The notes under the pieces were generated by a model. That model was not told the DNA's origin, made no database searches, and worked only from the letters and a program-made list of their open reading frames with translations. Shown piece by piece: positions 15,690 through 25,305 of a stretch of 64,000 nucleotides of DNA. The first letter of the stretch is position 1; each line of letters opens with the position of its first letter. Location: contig NZ_JABGCH010000023.1 in NCBI RefSeq assembly GCF_019799945.1, positions 18,370-82,369 on the forward strand, written 5' to 3'. This DNA is from Modestobacter marinus (GTDB lineage Bacteria > Actinomycetota > Actinomycetes > Mycobacteriales > Geodermatophilaceae). A program made the position numbers and the translations under genes.

Positions 15690-16380
15690 ATCCAGGACAG
15701 GCCCGAGTCACGTTCCGCGACTACGACGGGCGGGTCCGGCTGGTCTCCAGGGTGGGCCCGTCCCGGGCAGCAGCCGAGCGGGCGCTGACGGCCGGGGTGA
15801 CCGGCCGCCAGGCGCCGGGCGGCCTGGGTGCGAGACGGCGCGGGCGTGCCTCTCCGGGATGTTCGCGCTGGCGTCCTAGGACGGCGCCCTTGCAGCCGAT
15901 CCGGTGCGCGACTCCCACCGCCAAGACCAGCAGCGGCAAGCGGGTGCGCGTACTGACCGTGGAGCAGACCTCGCGCCTCGTCGAGGTGTTCCGGAGCAGT
16001 GACCGCGCGGCTGCACTCGACGTGCCTGACTTGGTCGACTGGATGCCGGCCACCGGTTGCCGGATCGGCGGCGCTGGCCCTGCGGTACGGGGCCAACGGC
16101 GACGGCGAACCGATCCTCGATCTCGCGGTCCGGTCCCGCGAGGTGAACGCCACCGTCGTCCGCGTTCCGGGCGCCGGACTGACGATCCAACCGCGGCCGA
16201 AGACCACCGCCGGTTGGCGGGTCATCGCGCTCCCCGACTTCGCCGTCCGGGTGCTATAACACCGGCGGGCGCAATGCCCCGCGCAGTCGGGTGGAGGTCG
16301 TCTTCGCCCCGCCGCTGACCGGCAGCCTGCGCGATCCGTCGAACGCTCGGGAGACCTCCGCCAGTTGCTCGACTCGTTCC
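15690..16380 (+). pseudogene. Tyrosine integrase remnant 2, several frameshifts
   Basis: Reading across frames gives the expected order of a phage-type tyrosine recombinase: ARVTFRDYDGRVRLV and AAAERAL (arm-binding N-terminus); RVLTVEQTSRLVEVFR, then LDVPDLVDWMPATGCRIG (start of the catalytic domain, with the box I Arg); EVNATVVRVPGAGLTIQPRP then KTTAGWRVIALPD; and GSLRDPSNAR. There are at least three frame changes and a large internal loss, and the C-terminal Tyr region is missing. It is clearly inactive. Confidence 0.8.
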
Positions 16381-16666
16381 AGTGCGGGAGCTGCACCGGC
16401 ACCGGCTGTCAGCTCGAGGAGGACGGCTCCTCAGGGGCCGGGCGACGGATCTGCTGCGAGGAGGGACCGTGGTCGTGGGTCACTTCACACCTAGCCTCCG
16501 GAGGGTGCCCTGACGCCCCCCGGAGGGGCCAAGAAGCGGACATCCGCGTCGTGTGCCCGACGGCGGAGGCGGTGCCCCATGAACTGTGGGAACGGCCCCG
16601 GCGGCGCGCCCCGCAGACCGCTGTGGATCCCTGAGAACATCCACCGATCCAGGTGAGGTAGTCGAG

Positions 16667-18796
16667 ATGACCGTGGACACGCCCACCGACCGAGCCGCGA
16701 CGGGCCGGTCGATCGACCAGTTGGCGATCAACACCATCCGCACGCTGTCGATAGACGCGGTGCAGGCCGCCAACTCCGGTCACCCCGGCACACCGATGGC
16801 GCTGGCCCCGGTCGCCTACAGGTTGTGGCAGCACCACCTCCGGTTCGACCCGGACCTGCCGGTGTGGGCCAACCGCGACCGTTTCGTGCTCTCGGTCGGC
16901 CATGCCTCGGCGCTGCTGTACTCCCTGCTCCACCTGAGCGAGGTCACGTCGGTCAACCCCGACTACGAGACGGTCGGCACGCCCGCGGTCTCGCTCGATG
17001 ACCTCCGCCGGTTCCGCCAGTTGGACTCGAAGTGCCCCGGGCACCCCGAGTACCGGTGGACGTCGGGAGTGGAGTGCACCACCGGCCCGCTCGGCACGGG
17101 CATCGCGACCAGCGTCGGCATGGCGATGGCCGGCCTGTGGCAGGCCGCCACGTACAACCGGCCGGGTTTCGACCTCTTCGACTACGACGTCTACGCCCTG
17201 TGCGGCGACGGCGACCTGATGGAGGGCATCGGCGCGGAGGCCGCCTCGCTCGCCGGCCACCTCCGGCTGTCCAACCTGTGCTGGGTCTACGACAACAACG
17301 AGATCACCATCGAGGGCGGCACCGGCCTGGCGTTCAGCGAAGACGTCGCGGTTCGCTTCGCCGGCTACGGCTGGGCGGTGCAGCACGTCGCGGACGCCAA
17401 CGACCTGGACGCGCTGGGCGTGGCGTTCGACGCGTTCCGCGCTGAGACCGCCCGCCCGACGCTGATCGTCGTGGACAGCGTCATCGGCTACGGGGCGCCG
17501 AACAAGCAGGGCACCCACGCCGCGCACGGGGAGCCGCTCGGCGAGGAGGAGGTCCGAGCGGCCAAGCGGTTCTACGGCTGGCCCGAGGACGAGACGTTCC
17601 ACGTCCCGGACGAGGTGCGCGCGCACATCGCGGGCGGCATGCGTGCGCGCGGCGGCGGACTGCGGCGCGCGTGGGAGGAGCTGCTCGGCCGGTACGCCGC
17701 CCAGTACCCGGACCTCGCCGACCAGCTCAACCGCATGCAGCGGCGGGTGCTGCCCGACGGGTGGGACGCCGACCTCCCGACGTTCCCCGCCGATGCCAAG
17801 GGCGTCGCCGGGCGGGACGCCAACGGGAAGGTGCTCAACGCGGTGGCCCAGCGCGTGCCGTGGCTGATCGGCGGCTCGTCCGACCTCGCCCCGTCGAACA
17901 AGTCTCGGCTCACCTTCGAGGAGGCGGGTGACTTCAGCGCCGAGGACCGGGCCGGGCGCAACCTGCACTTCGGGGTCCGCGAGCATGCGGCCGCCGCCGT
18001 CGCCAACGGGCTCGCGCTGTCCAAGCTGCGCGCCTTCCAGGCCGGGTTCCTGATCTTCTCCGACTTCCAGCGGGGAGCTGTGCGGCTCTCGGCTCTCATG
18101 GAGCTGCCCCTCATCCACCTCTACACCCATGACTCCATCGGTGTCGGCGAGGACGGGCCCACCCACCAGCCGGTCGAGCACCTCGCCGCGATCCGCGCCA
18201 TGCCCGGGCTGATCGATCTGCGGCCGGCCGACGCCAACGAGGTCGTCGAGGCCTGGCGGGTCCTCATGCCGCTCCGGCACGAGCCGGTGGCCCTGGCGCT
18301 GTCCCGTCAACCGCTGCCGACCCTGGACCGCAGCCGGTACGCCCCGGCGTCCGGCGTCGCCCGTGGGGCCTACGTGCTCGCCGACCCGCCGGACGGCGAG
18401 CCGGAGGTCATCCTCATCGCCACCGGCAGCGAGATCGCGATGACCGTCGAGGCCTACGAACGGCTGACCGCCGACGGCATCCGGGCGCGGGTGGTGAGCA
18501 TGCCGTCGATGCAGCTGTTCGACCAGCAGCCGCAGTCCTATCGCGACGAGGTCCTGCCGCCGGCGGTCACCGCGCGGGTCTCCGTCGAGAAGGGCTCGAC
18601 GTTCGGCTGGGATCGCTGGGTCGGCTCGACCGGCGCGATCATCGGCATGAGCACGTTCGGAGCCTCGGCCCCGATGAAGGTGCTGCAGGCCAAGTTCGGG
18701 TTCACCACGGAGAACATCGTCTCCACCGCACGGGCCCAACTGGGCCTCGTCCACGCCGAGCCATCGGGCATCAGCCTGGACGAGGCGAAGCGGTGA
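16667..18796 (+). CDS. tkt: Transketolase
   Basis: A 709-aa enzyme that transfers two-carbon units in the pentose phosphate pathway. Motifs: NSGHPGTPMALAP near residue 33, the ThDP/Mg-binding GDGDLMEGIGAEAASLAGHL, DNNEITIEGG, and in the pyrimidine domain FGVREHAAAAVANG and DSIGVGEDGPTHQP. The length is normal for the family and the frame is intact. ATG 16667 is chosen over an upstream in-frame start because of GGTGAGG at the right distance and the family-like N-terminus. It stands alone: no transaldolase, zwf or Calvin genes flank it, unlike the usual actinobacterial tkt-tal cluster, so it may be an accessory copy. Confidence 0.93.
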   Translation: MTVDTPTDRAATGRSIDQLAINTIRTLSIDAVQAANSGHPGTPMALAPVAYRLWQHHLRFDPDLPVWANRDRFVLSVGHASALLYSLLHLSEVTSVNPDYETVGTPAVSLDDLRRFRQLDSKCPGHPEYRWTSGVECTTGPLGTGIATSVGMAMAGLWQAATYNRPGFDLFDYDVYALCGDGDLMEGIGAEAASLAGHLRLSNLCWVYDNNEITIEGGTGLAFSEDVAVRFAGYGWAVQHVADANDLDALGVAFDAFRAETARPTLIVVDSVIGYGAPNKQGTHAAHGEPLGEEEVRAAKRFYGWPEDETFHVPDEVRAHIAGGMRARGGGLRRAWEELLGRYAAQYPDLADQLNRMQRRVLPDGWDADLPTFPADAKGVAGRDANGKVLNAVAQRVPWLIGGSSDLAPSNKSRLTFEEAGDFSAEDRAGRNLHFGVREHAAAAVANGLALSKLRAFQAGFLIFSDFQRGAVRLSALMELPLIHLYTHDSIGVGEDGPTHQPVEHLAAIRAMPGLIDLRPADANEVVEAWRVLMPLRHEPVALALSRQPLPTLDRSRYAPASGVARGAYVLADPPDGEPEVILIATGSEIAMTVEAYERLTADGIRARVVSMPSMQLFDQQPQSYRDEVLPPAVTARVSVEKGSTFGWDRWVGSTGAIIGMSTFGASAPMKVLQAKFGFTTENIVSTARAQLGLVHAEPSGISLDEAKR

Positions 18797-18825
18797 GCTA
18801 ACCCGGCGCCGTCCGAGGCGGGCCC

Positions 18826-18895
18826 TGGCTGCGGAGACAACGCCGCGATCGAGTCCTTCTGCGCCTGCTGCAGCGCAACGTCCTCGACCGTTCGG
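18826..18895 (+). mobile_element. IS3-family transposase C-terminal scrap
   Basis: The DNA reads GDNAAIESF and, one frame over, LRLLQRNVLDR. Together these match the DNA.A.ESFFSLLQ.NVLDR end of the IS3 OrfB integrase core. About 23 codons with one frameshift survive, right behind the transketolase gene. Confidence 0.55.
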
Positions 18896-18961
18896 TGGGT
18901 GGCGGCGTGACCGGCACGGGTTCCCGCCGCCACCCATCCTCGCCGGCGCTACCCCCGCACG

Positions 18962-19720
18962 TCACCCGCAGTGCTTCTCGACGACCGGAGTCATGGCGCG
19001 GACGCAGATCCCGAACGACACCGCGCCCGGGTCCGGAGTGCCGATCGACCGCGCGGCCAGCGGGCGTGCGCGTCCGACCCGAGGTGACATCTCCGCCGTC
19101 GCCTCCGCGCCGGCCTCCGCCGCGGCGACGCCGTCGGCCCATGCCTCGCGCAGTCCACGATCGTGGCTGACGCCGCGTTCGATCGTCTCCACGAAGGGCA
19201 CGACGGCGTCGAGCAGGGTCTTGTCCCCCGGCGCCGCCTTGCCGAGGTCGACCAGCGCCGTGAGGTAGGCACGCAAGCCCTCCGCGACCCTCGACGCGTC
19301 CGGCCGTCCCTCGTTCCCGAGCACCGTCCCGAAGGCGCGCAACCCCACGCCCCAGAGCACGCCCGAGGTGCCGCCGGCGAACTCCGCCCACGCGTCGCCG
19401 GCCGCGTCGAGGACGCCACGCGCACCCCAGTCCGTCCATCCGGCCGAGCTCCTGCTCCGCGTCGTGGACGGCCGCCTGCGCGGCCCGCAGCGCATCGAGC
19501 ACGACGGCCGCGGTGAGCCGCGACGCCTCGTCGCCCTCCGCGGGCCGGACGTCGAGCACGGCGACGTCGTCGGTCCCGGTGTCATCGCCCTCGTCGACGA
19601 CTCCGATCGCGCCGCGCTGGAACGCCGGCGTGGAAGCCGGGTCGAGCCACAGCGGCTTGAACTCGTCGTCGAGTTGTTCGTGGGCCGCCGATCCGTGCCC
19701 GCCGCGTGACCACTGACGCC
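18962..19720 (-). pseudogene. Dihydroxyacetone kinase (DhaK-DhaL fusion) remnant
   Basis: The upstream part reads LDDEFKPLWLDPASTPAF and ALRAAQAAVHDAEQELGRMD (end of DhaK and start of DhaL). In another frame follow AAGDAWAEFAGGTSGVLWG and DKTLLDAVVPFVETIERG, the DhaL ATP-binding domain, to a normal end. The DhaK substrate domain is almost entirely missing, and the DhaL segment containing the GDGDHG nucleotide/Mg motif is deleted around the frameshift. It cannot be an active kinase. It is divergent from the broken CHAD gene. Confidence 0.8.
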
Positions 19721-19860
19721 TCGCGCGCCTCGGTCGGGCAGCCCGGCCGCACTGGTCATGTGGGAGGACGGCTGCTCGGCGCGCCTCGCTCTGGTGGTCG
19801 GGTGCGACCGACACAATGCGCGACACCCGACCGAGGTCGCTGATCGGAGAGGAACGCCGG

Positions 19861-20639
19861 TGAGTGAACCTGGCGACGGCCAGTTCTGGGCGCTCGGCGA
19901 TCTCACGACGCCGTCGCGCGACCTCGACGTCCTTCTCCAGGAGCTCCCGCCTCTGACGGCTGGTCTGACGAGCGGCCGGCGCGAGGACGTGGAACCTCTG
20001 GTGCTCCACCTCACCGGGCTCCGTGCGGACGAGCGGCGCAGGCTCGCGGCTGGCTTGCGGTCGTCGCGGTTCAAGCGGTCTCGTGCACGATGGCGGGCCT
20101 CGCTGCTGGCGCTGGCGACCTGGGACGGGCAGCCCCGTGCGGGAGCGACCGCGGCCGAGGTGGTTGTGGATCGGCTCGACCGCGCGCATCGTCGTGTGCT
20201 CGTCGCGGCTCGCGGACCACGGAGCGTCCTCTGCCGAGGCCCTGCACGACGTGCGCAAGCCGGCCAGGGAGCTCCGCCACCTGCTGGAGACCTTTCCCCC
20301 CGACGGACAGACCCGGCCGACGCTCGCGTCGCGATCAAGGAGTTGAAGGCCATGCAGGATGTGCTCGGGACGTCCCAGGACAGCAAGGCCCAGCGCGAGG
20401 CGCTCTCCTCACCCGCCACCGACATGACGGCCAGCGACGGCGCCTCCGCCCGGACGATGCTCGCGATGGGGGAGATCGCGACCCCGCAGCAGGAGGACCC
20501 GGACACGTCGCGCGCGCCGTTCGCCGCCACGTTCGAGCGGTCCTCGCGGCGCTCGGCGCAGCCTCGGACGGCCCAACCAGGACCGCGCCGTACGGCGCCA
20601 GCGGGGCCGGCCACCGCAATGGTGGGAGCGGTGCGGTGA
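19861..20639 (+). pseudogene. CHAD-domain protein remnant, frameshifted
   Basis: Three frames are needed to read the CHAD pattern: FWALGDLTTPSRDLDVLLQE and DERRRLAAGLRSSRF; then SAEALHDVRKPARELRHLLE; then IKELKAMQDVLGTSQDSKAQ. CHAD domains bind inorganic polyphosphate through conserved His/basic residues. The first half of the domain is also missing. The last frame nevertheless stops in a GTGA overlap with parA. So the original gene was translationally coupled to the ParA-like ATPase, and the 3' part may still be translated. Confidence 0.72.
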
Positions 20640-21388
20640 AGGTCGTGGCCACGTACAACATCAAGGGGGGCGTCGGAAAGACGTCGACCGCGGTCAACAT
20701 CGCCTACTTCGCGGCCCGCGACGGTCTGCGCACCCTCCTCTGGGACCTCGATCCGCAGGGCTCGGCCACGTACCTGTTCAGGGTCAGACCCGAGGTGAAG
20801 GGTGGCGGTAACGCCTTGGTCAGTGGAAAGCGCACCCTGGACGACGGGATCAGGGGAACCGATTTCCGCCAGCTCGATCTGATGCCGGCCGACTTCAGCT
20901 ACCGCAACCTCGATCTGGACCTGGACTCCACGAAGCGCCCCACGGATCGGATCCGCCGCCTGATCGCGCCCCTGAAAAAGGACTACGACCTGGTTGTCCT
21001 CGACTGCCCGCCGAGCGTGTCCCTGGTGTCGGAGAACGTCGTCCACGCCTGCGACGTGCTGCTCGTCCCCCTGATTCCCGCCATGCTCTCGGTACGCACC
21101 TACGACCAGCTCATCGACTTCGTCGACACGATGCCAGGGCGGAAGCCGCAGGTGGTGGGCTTTCTGTCGATGGTCGACCGCCGCAAGAAGGCCCATCGCG
21201 AGCTCGCCGAGCGGCTGCCGAACGATCACGCGTCCGTCGTCCCCGAGGCGATCCCGAATCGGGTGGTGATCGAGCAGATGGCCGACGAGCGCGCACCGGT
21301 TCCGGCGTTCGCGCCGGCCAGCTCCGCGACAGCCGCCTACGAAGCGCTCTGGGCACGGGTGCAGTCGTGCTTGACCGACGGCGGCTGA
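20636..21388 (+). CDS. ParA/MinD-type partition ATPase
   Basis: A 250-aa deviant Walker ATPase: KGGVGKTSTAVNIAYFAA (P-loop, residues 9-17), DLDPQGSATYL (switch I), and DLVVLDCPPSVSLVSENVV (Walker B). The length and motifs are typical of orphan ParA proteins. No parB follows. The GTG start overlaps the stop of the CHAD remnant (GTGA) and has GGGAG upstream. The CHAD-ParA coupling suggests a role in positioning polyphosphate-associated bodies or other cargo rather than plasmid partition. This is inference, weakened here because the CHAD gene is broken. Confidence 0.87.
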   Translation: MKVVATYNIKGGVGKTSTAVNIAYFAARDGLRTLLWDLDPQGSATYLFRVRPEVKGGGNALVSGKRTLDDGIRGTDFRQLDLMPADFSYRNLDLDLDSTKRPTDRIRRLIAPLKKDYDLVVLDCPPSVSLVSENVVHACDVLLVPLIPAMLSVRTYDQLIDFVDTMPGRKPQVVGFLSMVDRRKKAHRELAERLPNDHASVVPEAIPNRVVIEQMADERAPVPAFAPASSATAAYEALWARVQSCLTDGG

Positions 21389-22046
21389 CGCCCACGGCAC
21401 AGATTGATCTGGATGCGCCAGGTGTGGGCGCGTGACCGGATCAGCGATCTTGCTGCCGCGCAGGAGTCGCTCCCGTGACGCGACCGACCTACAACCAACG
21501 AAGACCCTCAGCAGCCGATGGGAGCCAACGGTCCCGACGTCGCCTGAACTGCACGTTCACCGCCGACCGACAGCTGTCGATGGCAACAAGATCAACTCGC
21601 AAGGTCATGGGTCCAAGTCCAATCCGGGAGCAGCACCGCAGGTCACCGGCCTGATCCTTCCGCCCGAGCGCGGTCTCCTGGCGTCCAGTCGGATTGCTGC
21701 TGGAGATGCCGGAGCGCGGTCGCAGCCTCGGCATGGCGGGTCCACGGCCCAGGTGGACGTCCCCGGTGAGGCCCGGGCGGCTGTGCCGCCGCGGACGATG
21801 CCGTCCTCCCGCTTCGCGCCCCGTACGTCGCCGGCGATGAACCCGGAGGCTCTCAGACGGAGCCCATCAGGAGCCACGTCGCGAGCGGCCCGCCCCCGTG
21901 GTCGTCGCAGGTCCCGACGGTCGGCATGCAGATCACCGCGCGCGCCCCTACGGTTGCGACTCAGGGCAATCGATGCTGCACACGATTGCCCGAGGCGGAC
22001 CGGGGTCCAGGACGGACGAACTGGTCGGCCTGAGGGGAGGCAGCAC
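21389..22046. other. Gene-free stretch
   Basis: No coding region could be supported between parA and the asparaginase gene. The open frame that crosses it lacks ribosome binding sites and looks compositionally non-coding. It holds the inverted repeat at 21964-21991. Confidence 0.5.
21964..21991. promoter_or_regulatory. Perfect 9-bp inverted repeat, candidate operator of the catabolic operon
   Basis: GGGCAATCG, a 10-base centre, then CGATTGCCC. It ends 55 bases before the asparaginase start. It may be an operator for an off-window regulator, or a hairpin in the leader. Confidence 0.4.
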
Positions 22047-23018
22047 GTGGCACACGTCCAGCTGCTCGGCACGGGCGGGACCATCGCGTCGCGCGGCGGT
22101 GGGGATGCCGGGTCCGTGGCCACCGACGAGGCCGCCGACCTCGCCCGCGGCGAGTACGGCGAGCTGCGGGTCTCGTCCCGGGACGTGCTTAGGACGAACA
22201 GCTACCGGCTCACCCTCGGCGACCTGCGGCTGATCGCCGAGGCCGCGCAGGAGGCGCTGCGCGACCGGGACACCGACGGCGTGGTGATCACCCACGGCAC
22301 CGACACCCTGGAGGAGACGGCGTTCCTGCTGGACCTGGTGCACCACTCGGCCAAGACCGTGGTGCTCACCGGGGCCCAGCGGCCGGCCGACAGTCCGGCG
22401 CCGGACGGTCCGCGCAACGTCGAGCAGGCGGTGCTGGCCGCGGCGTCCCCGGAACTGCACGACAGCGGCGTGCTGATCTCCTTCGACGGGACCGTGCGTT
22501 CGGCCCGGGGCGCCCGCAAGGCCCACACCACCGCGAGCAGCCCGTTCCAGGGCGGTACCGGGGTCGCGCACATCGCGGGTGGGCGGCTTGTCGTGACGGC
22601 TACCCCGCGGCGCGCTCACCAGCCGCTGCCCCTGCCGTCGACCGCCTTCGACACCACCCGGGTGGAGATCGTCACCACGTATCCCGGCGCCACGCCGGAC
22701 CTCATGGACGCCGCCGTGGGACTCGGCGCCCAGGCCGTCGTGCTGGCCGGCACCGGCGTGGGCAACGCGGGCCCCGGCTTCGCGGAGCGAGTGGCACACG
22801 CCGTCGCGAACGGGTGCGCCGTGGTCCTCAGCACCCGGACGCCGTGGGGCCCGATCGTCCCGACCTACGGCAACGGCGGGGGCATCGACCTCGTCGCGGC
22901 GGGGGCCATCCCGTCGGGGGAGCTGAACCCCTTCCAGGCACGCATCCTCACCGCCCTCCTGCTCTCCCAGGGGACCTCGGCGTCGGAGCTGCCGCGGGCG
23001 TTCCGAGCCCACAGCTGA
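22047..23018 (+). CDS. L-asparaginase/glutaminase family amidohydrolase
   Basis: A 323-aa asparaginase. The N-terminal [14 protein letters not shown] carries the first catalytic Thr, [16 protein letters not shown] the second Thr-Asp pair, and [16 protein letters not shown] a conserved Lys region. GTG 22047 is chosen for GGGGAGG eight bases upstream; the long open frame before it lacks any family similarity. There is no signal peptide, so it is cytoplasmic. It heads an operon with a deacetylase-like hydrolase, transporter and dehydrogenases, which suggests deamidation of a specific catabolic intermediate rather than bulk asparagine use. Confidence 0.9.
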   Translation: MAHVQLLGTGGTIASRGGGDAGSVATDEAADLARGEYGELRVSSRDVLRTNSYRLTLGDLRLIAEAAQEALRDRDTDGVVITHGTDTLEETAFLLDLVHHSAKTVVLTGAQRPADSPAPDGPRNVEQAVLAAASPELHDSGVLISFDGTVRSARGARKAHTTASSPFQGGTGVAHIAGGRLVVTATPRRAHQPLPLPSTAFDTTRVEIVTTYPGATPDLMDAAVGLGAQAVVLAGTGVGNAGPGFAERVAHAVANGCAVVLSTRTPWGPIVPTYGNGGGIDLVAAGAIPSGELNPFQARILTALLLSQGTSASELPRAFRAHS

Positions 23019-23052
23019 CCCGCCCATCCAGCCCACCACCAGAGGAGACACC

Positions 23053-23940
23053 TTGCCCAAGCAGATCTACGTGTCCGTCGGGATCGACGTCGACGCCGTC
23101 GGCGGCTGGCTCGGCTCCTATGGCGGAGAGGACTCACCGGGGGACATCTCCCGCGGCCTCTTTGCGGGCGAGGTCGGCGTGCCCCGCCTGCTCCAGCTCG
23201 CCCAGCGGCGGGACATGCCGGTGACGTGGTTCTGGCCCGGGCACTCCGTGGAGACGTTCCCGGAGCAGTTCGACGCGGTCGTCTCCGCCGGTCACGAGAT
23301 CGGGGTGCACGGGTACAGCCACGAGAACCCGATCGCGATGACCCGCCAGCAGGAGACCGAGATCCTCGACTACTGCACCGACCTCATCGAGCGGCGCTCC
23401 GGCGTGAAGCCGGTCGGCTATGTGGCGCCGTGGTGGGAGTTCTCGGCGGTCACCAACGAGATCCTGCTGGAGCGCGGGTTCCTCTACGACCACTCGCTGA
23501 TGCACGACGACCACACGCCCTACTACGTGCGGGTCGGCGACACCTGGACCAAGATCGACTATGAGGCGGCCTCGGCCCGGGAGTGGATGAAGCCGCTGGT
23601 CCGCGGCGAGGAGACTGACCTCATCGAGATCCCGGCGTCCTGGTACCTCGACGACCTGCCGCCGATGATGTTCATCAAGTCCAGCCCCAACAGCCACGGC
23701 TTCGTCAGCCCCCGGGACATCGAGCAGTTGTGGAAGGACCAGTTCGACTGGGTCCACCGCGAGATGGACTACGCCGTCTTCCCGATCACCATCCACCCGG
23801 ACGTCTGTGGTCGTCCGCAGAACCTGCTGATGCTCGAGCGTCTCCTCGACCACATCCAGGGCCACGACGGTGTCGAGTTCGCCTTCATGGCGGACGTCGC
23901 CCGCGACTTCGCGACCCGCACCCCCCGCACCTCCGGTTGA
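23053..23940 (+). CDS. Polysaccharide-deacetylase-superfamily hydrolase (PuuE / cyclic-imidase-like)
   Basis: A 295-aa NodB-fold protein without signal peptide. Motifs: [13 protein letters not shown] (metal Asp region), [26 protein letters not shown] (His pair), YVAPWWEFS, and [20 protein letters not shown]. The cytoplasmic location and sequence style fit the branch that contains metal-independent allantoinase PuuE and cyclic imide hydrolases, not chitin/peptidoglycan deacetylases. GAGGAG lies just before the start. It follows the asparaginase by 34 bases. A ring-opening hydrolase followed by an amidase is a plausible pathway, but the substrate is inferred. Confidence 0.78.
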   Translation: MPKQIYVSVGIDVDAVGGWLGSYGGEDSPGDISRGLFAGEVGVPRLLQLAQRRDMPVTWFWPGHSVETFPEQFDAVVSAGHEIGVHGYSHENPIAMTRQQETEILDYCTDLIERRSGVKPVGYVAPWWEFSAVTNEILLERGFLYDHSLMHDDHTPYYVRVGDTWTKIDYEAASAREWMKPLVRGEETDLIEIPASWYLDDLPPMMFIKSSPNSHGFVSPRDIEQLWKDQFDWVHREMDYAVFPITIHPDVCGRPQNLLMLERLLDHIQGHDGVEFAFMADVARDFATRTPRTSG

Positions 23941-23964
23941 TCTTCCTTCCCCGAAGGGGATGCC

Positions 23965-25305
23965 ATGCCCAGTCCGCGCTCGGGCTCGACCCACACCGGC
24001 GTCGAGCCCTGGAACGTCAAGATCACCGCCAAGACGATCCGGCAGGTGTCCGTCGTCTGCTTCATCGCCTGGGTGGCGTCCGTCTACGACTTCACCCTCT
24101 TCGGCACCCTCCTGCCCGTGATCGCCGAGGACTTCGGCTGGTCGGTCGCCGAGTCCGCCGCGATCAACACCTACGCCACGATCGGCGTGTTCATCGTCGC
24201 CCTCAGCGTGGGCACGATCATCGACCGGATGGGCCGGAAGAAGGCCCTCATGGTCCTGATGCTCGGCGGAGCGGTGGCGTCCGGGCTCACCGGTGCCGCG
24301 ATCGGTGCCGTCAGCCTGGTCATCATCCGCTCCTTCTCCGGGTTCTCCATGTCGGAGGAGGTCGTCAACGCCGTCTACCTCAACGAGATGTACAAGGAGG
24401 CCAAGAGCAAGGGCCTGATGTACTCCCTCGTGCAGGGCGGTTGGCCGGTCGGCGCGCTCGTCTCGGCGGGCCTGTCCGCGCTGACGCTGCCACTCATCGG
24501 CTGGCGCTGGTCCTTCGTCGTCGCCGCGGTGCTGTCGATCATCGTCGTGGTCCTCGCGTCCCGGCTGCCCGAGTCCCCGACCTTCGCCGCCATGCAGGAG
24601 GTCAGGCGGCGGCGTGCCGCCGGTGACACCGCCGGCGCCCAAGCCCTGGCCGACGAGCACGACCTGGAGGAGGCGGCCCACCACGCCACCGGGTTGAAGG
24701 ACGTCTTCACCCCGGAGCTGCGCTGGCACACCACCTGCCTGTCCCTGGCGTGGTTCTTCAACTGGTTCGCGATCCAGATCTTCTCCGTCCTCGGCACCAC
24801 GATCCTGGTCGAGGCCAAGGACGTGTCCTTCGAGAACGCCCTCATCATCCTGGTGCTCTCCAACGCGGTGGGCTTCGTGGGCTACGTCAGCCACGGGTGG
24901 CTGGGCGACAGGATCGGCCGCAAGTGGACGGTGGTCCTCGGCTGGATCGCCGGGGGCCTCGTCAGCCTGGCGATGCTGCTCGGCCCGGGCAACGCGGCGT
25001 TCATCATCCCGCTCTACGCGCTGACCCTGTTCTTCCTCACGGGTCCCTACGCGGCGCTGCTGTTCTACATGGGCGAGTCCTTCCCGCCCCAGGTGCGCGG
25101 CATGGGCGCGAACGTGGCGCACGTCATGGCGCCGCTCGGCGGCGTCGCCGGTTCCGGCCTGTTCACCATCCTGCTCACCGCGGGGGTGGACACCGGCCTC
25201 GCGGCGATCATCACCGGCACCGGCGGCCTGATCCTCTCGGCGCTGTGCATGGCCGGGACGCGCACCATCCACGACGCCCACCAGAAGTCGACGGTGTTCG
25301 CATGA
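23965..25305 (+). CDS. MFS transporter
   Basis: A 446-aa, 12-helix major facilitator of the metabolite:H+ symporter type. The loop 2-3 signature is DRMGRKKALMV; the equivalent in the second half is DRIGRKWTVVLG. A cytoplasmic loop of about 60 residues around 210-260 (EVRRRRAAGDTAGAQALAD) joins the halves. It is embedded in the catabolic operon between the hydrolase and two SDRs, so it probably imports the operon's substrate. Its stop overlaps the next start (ATGA). Confidence 0.88.
   Translation: MPSPRSGSTHTGVEPWNVKITAKTIRQVSVVCFIAWVASVYDFTLFGTLLPVIAEDFGWSVAESAAINTYATIGVFIVALSVGTIIDRMGRKKALMVLMLGGAVASGLTGAAIGAVSLVIIRSFSGFSMSEEVVNAVYLNEMYKEAKSKGLMYSLVQGGWPVGALVSAGLSALTLPLIGWRWSFVVAAVLSIIVVVLASRLPESPTFAAMQEVRRRRAAGDTAGAQALADEHDLEEAAHHATGLKDVFTPELRWHTTCLSLAWFFNWFAIQIFSVLGTTILVEAKDVSFENALIILVLSNAVGFVGYVSHGWLGDRIGRKWTVVLGWIAGGLVSLAMLLGPGNAAFIIPLYALTLFFLTGPYAALLFYMGESFPPQVRGMGANVAHVMAPLGGVAGSGLFTILLTAGVDTGLAAIITGTGGLILSALCMAGTRTIHDAHQKSTVFA

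Noticed and set aside
16480-18937. Long open frames antisense to transketolase
   Set aside because: They are GC-rich shadows with Arg/Gly/Val-rich composition and no ribosome binding site, whereas transketolase on the plus strand has full family motifs.
21432-22046. N-terminal extension of the asparaginase
   Set aside because: The extra 200 codons lack family similarity, and a good ribosome binding site with the conserved [10 protein letters not shown] start appears at 22047.
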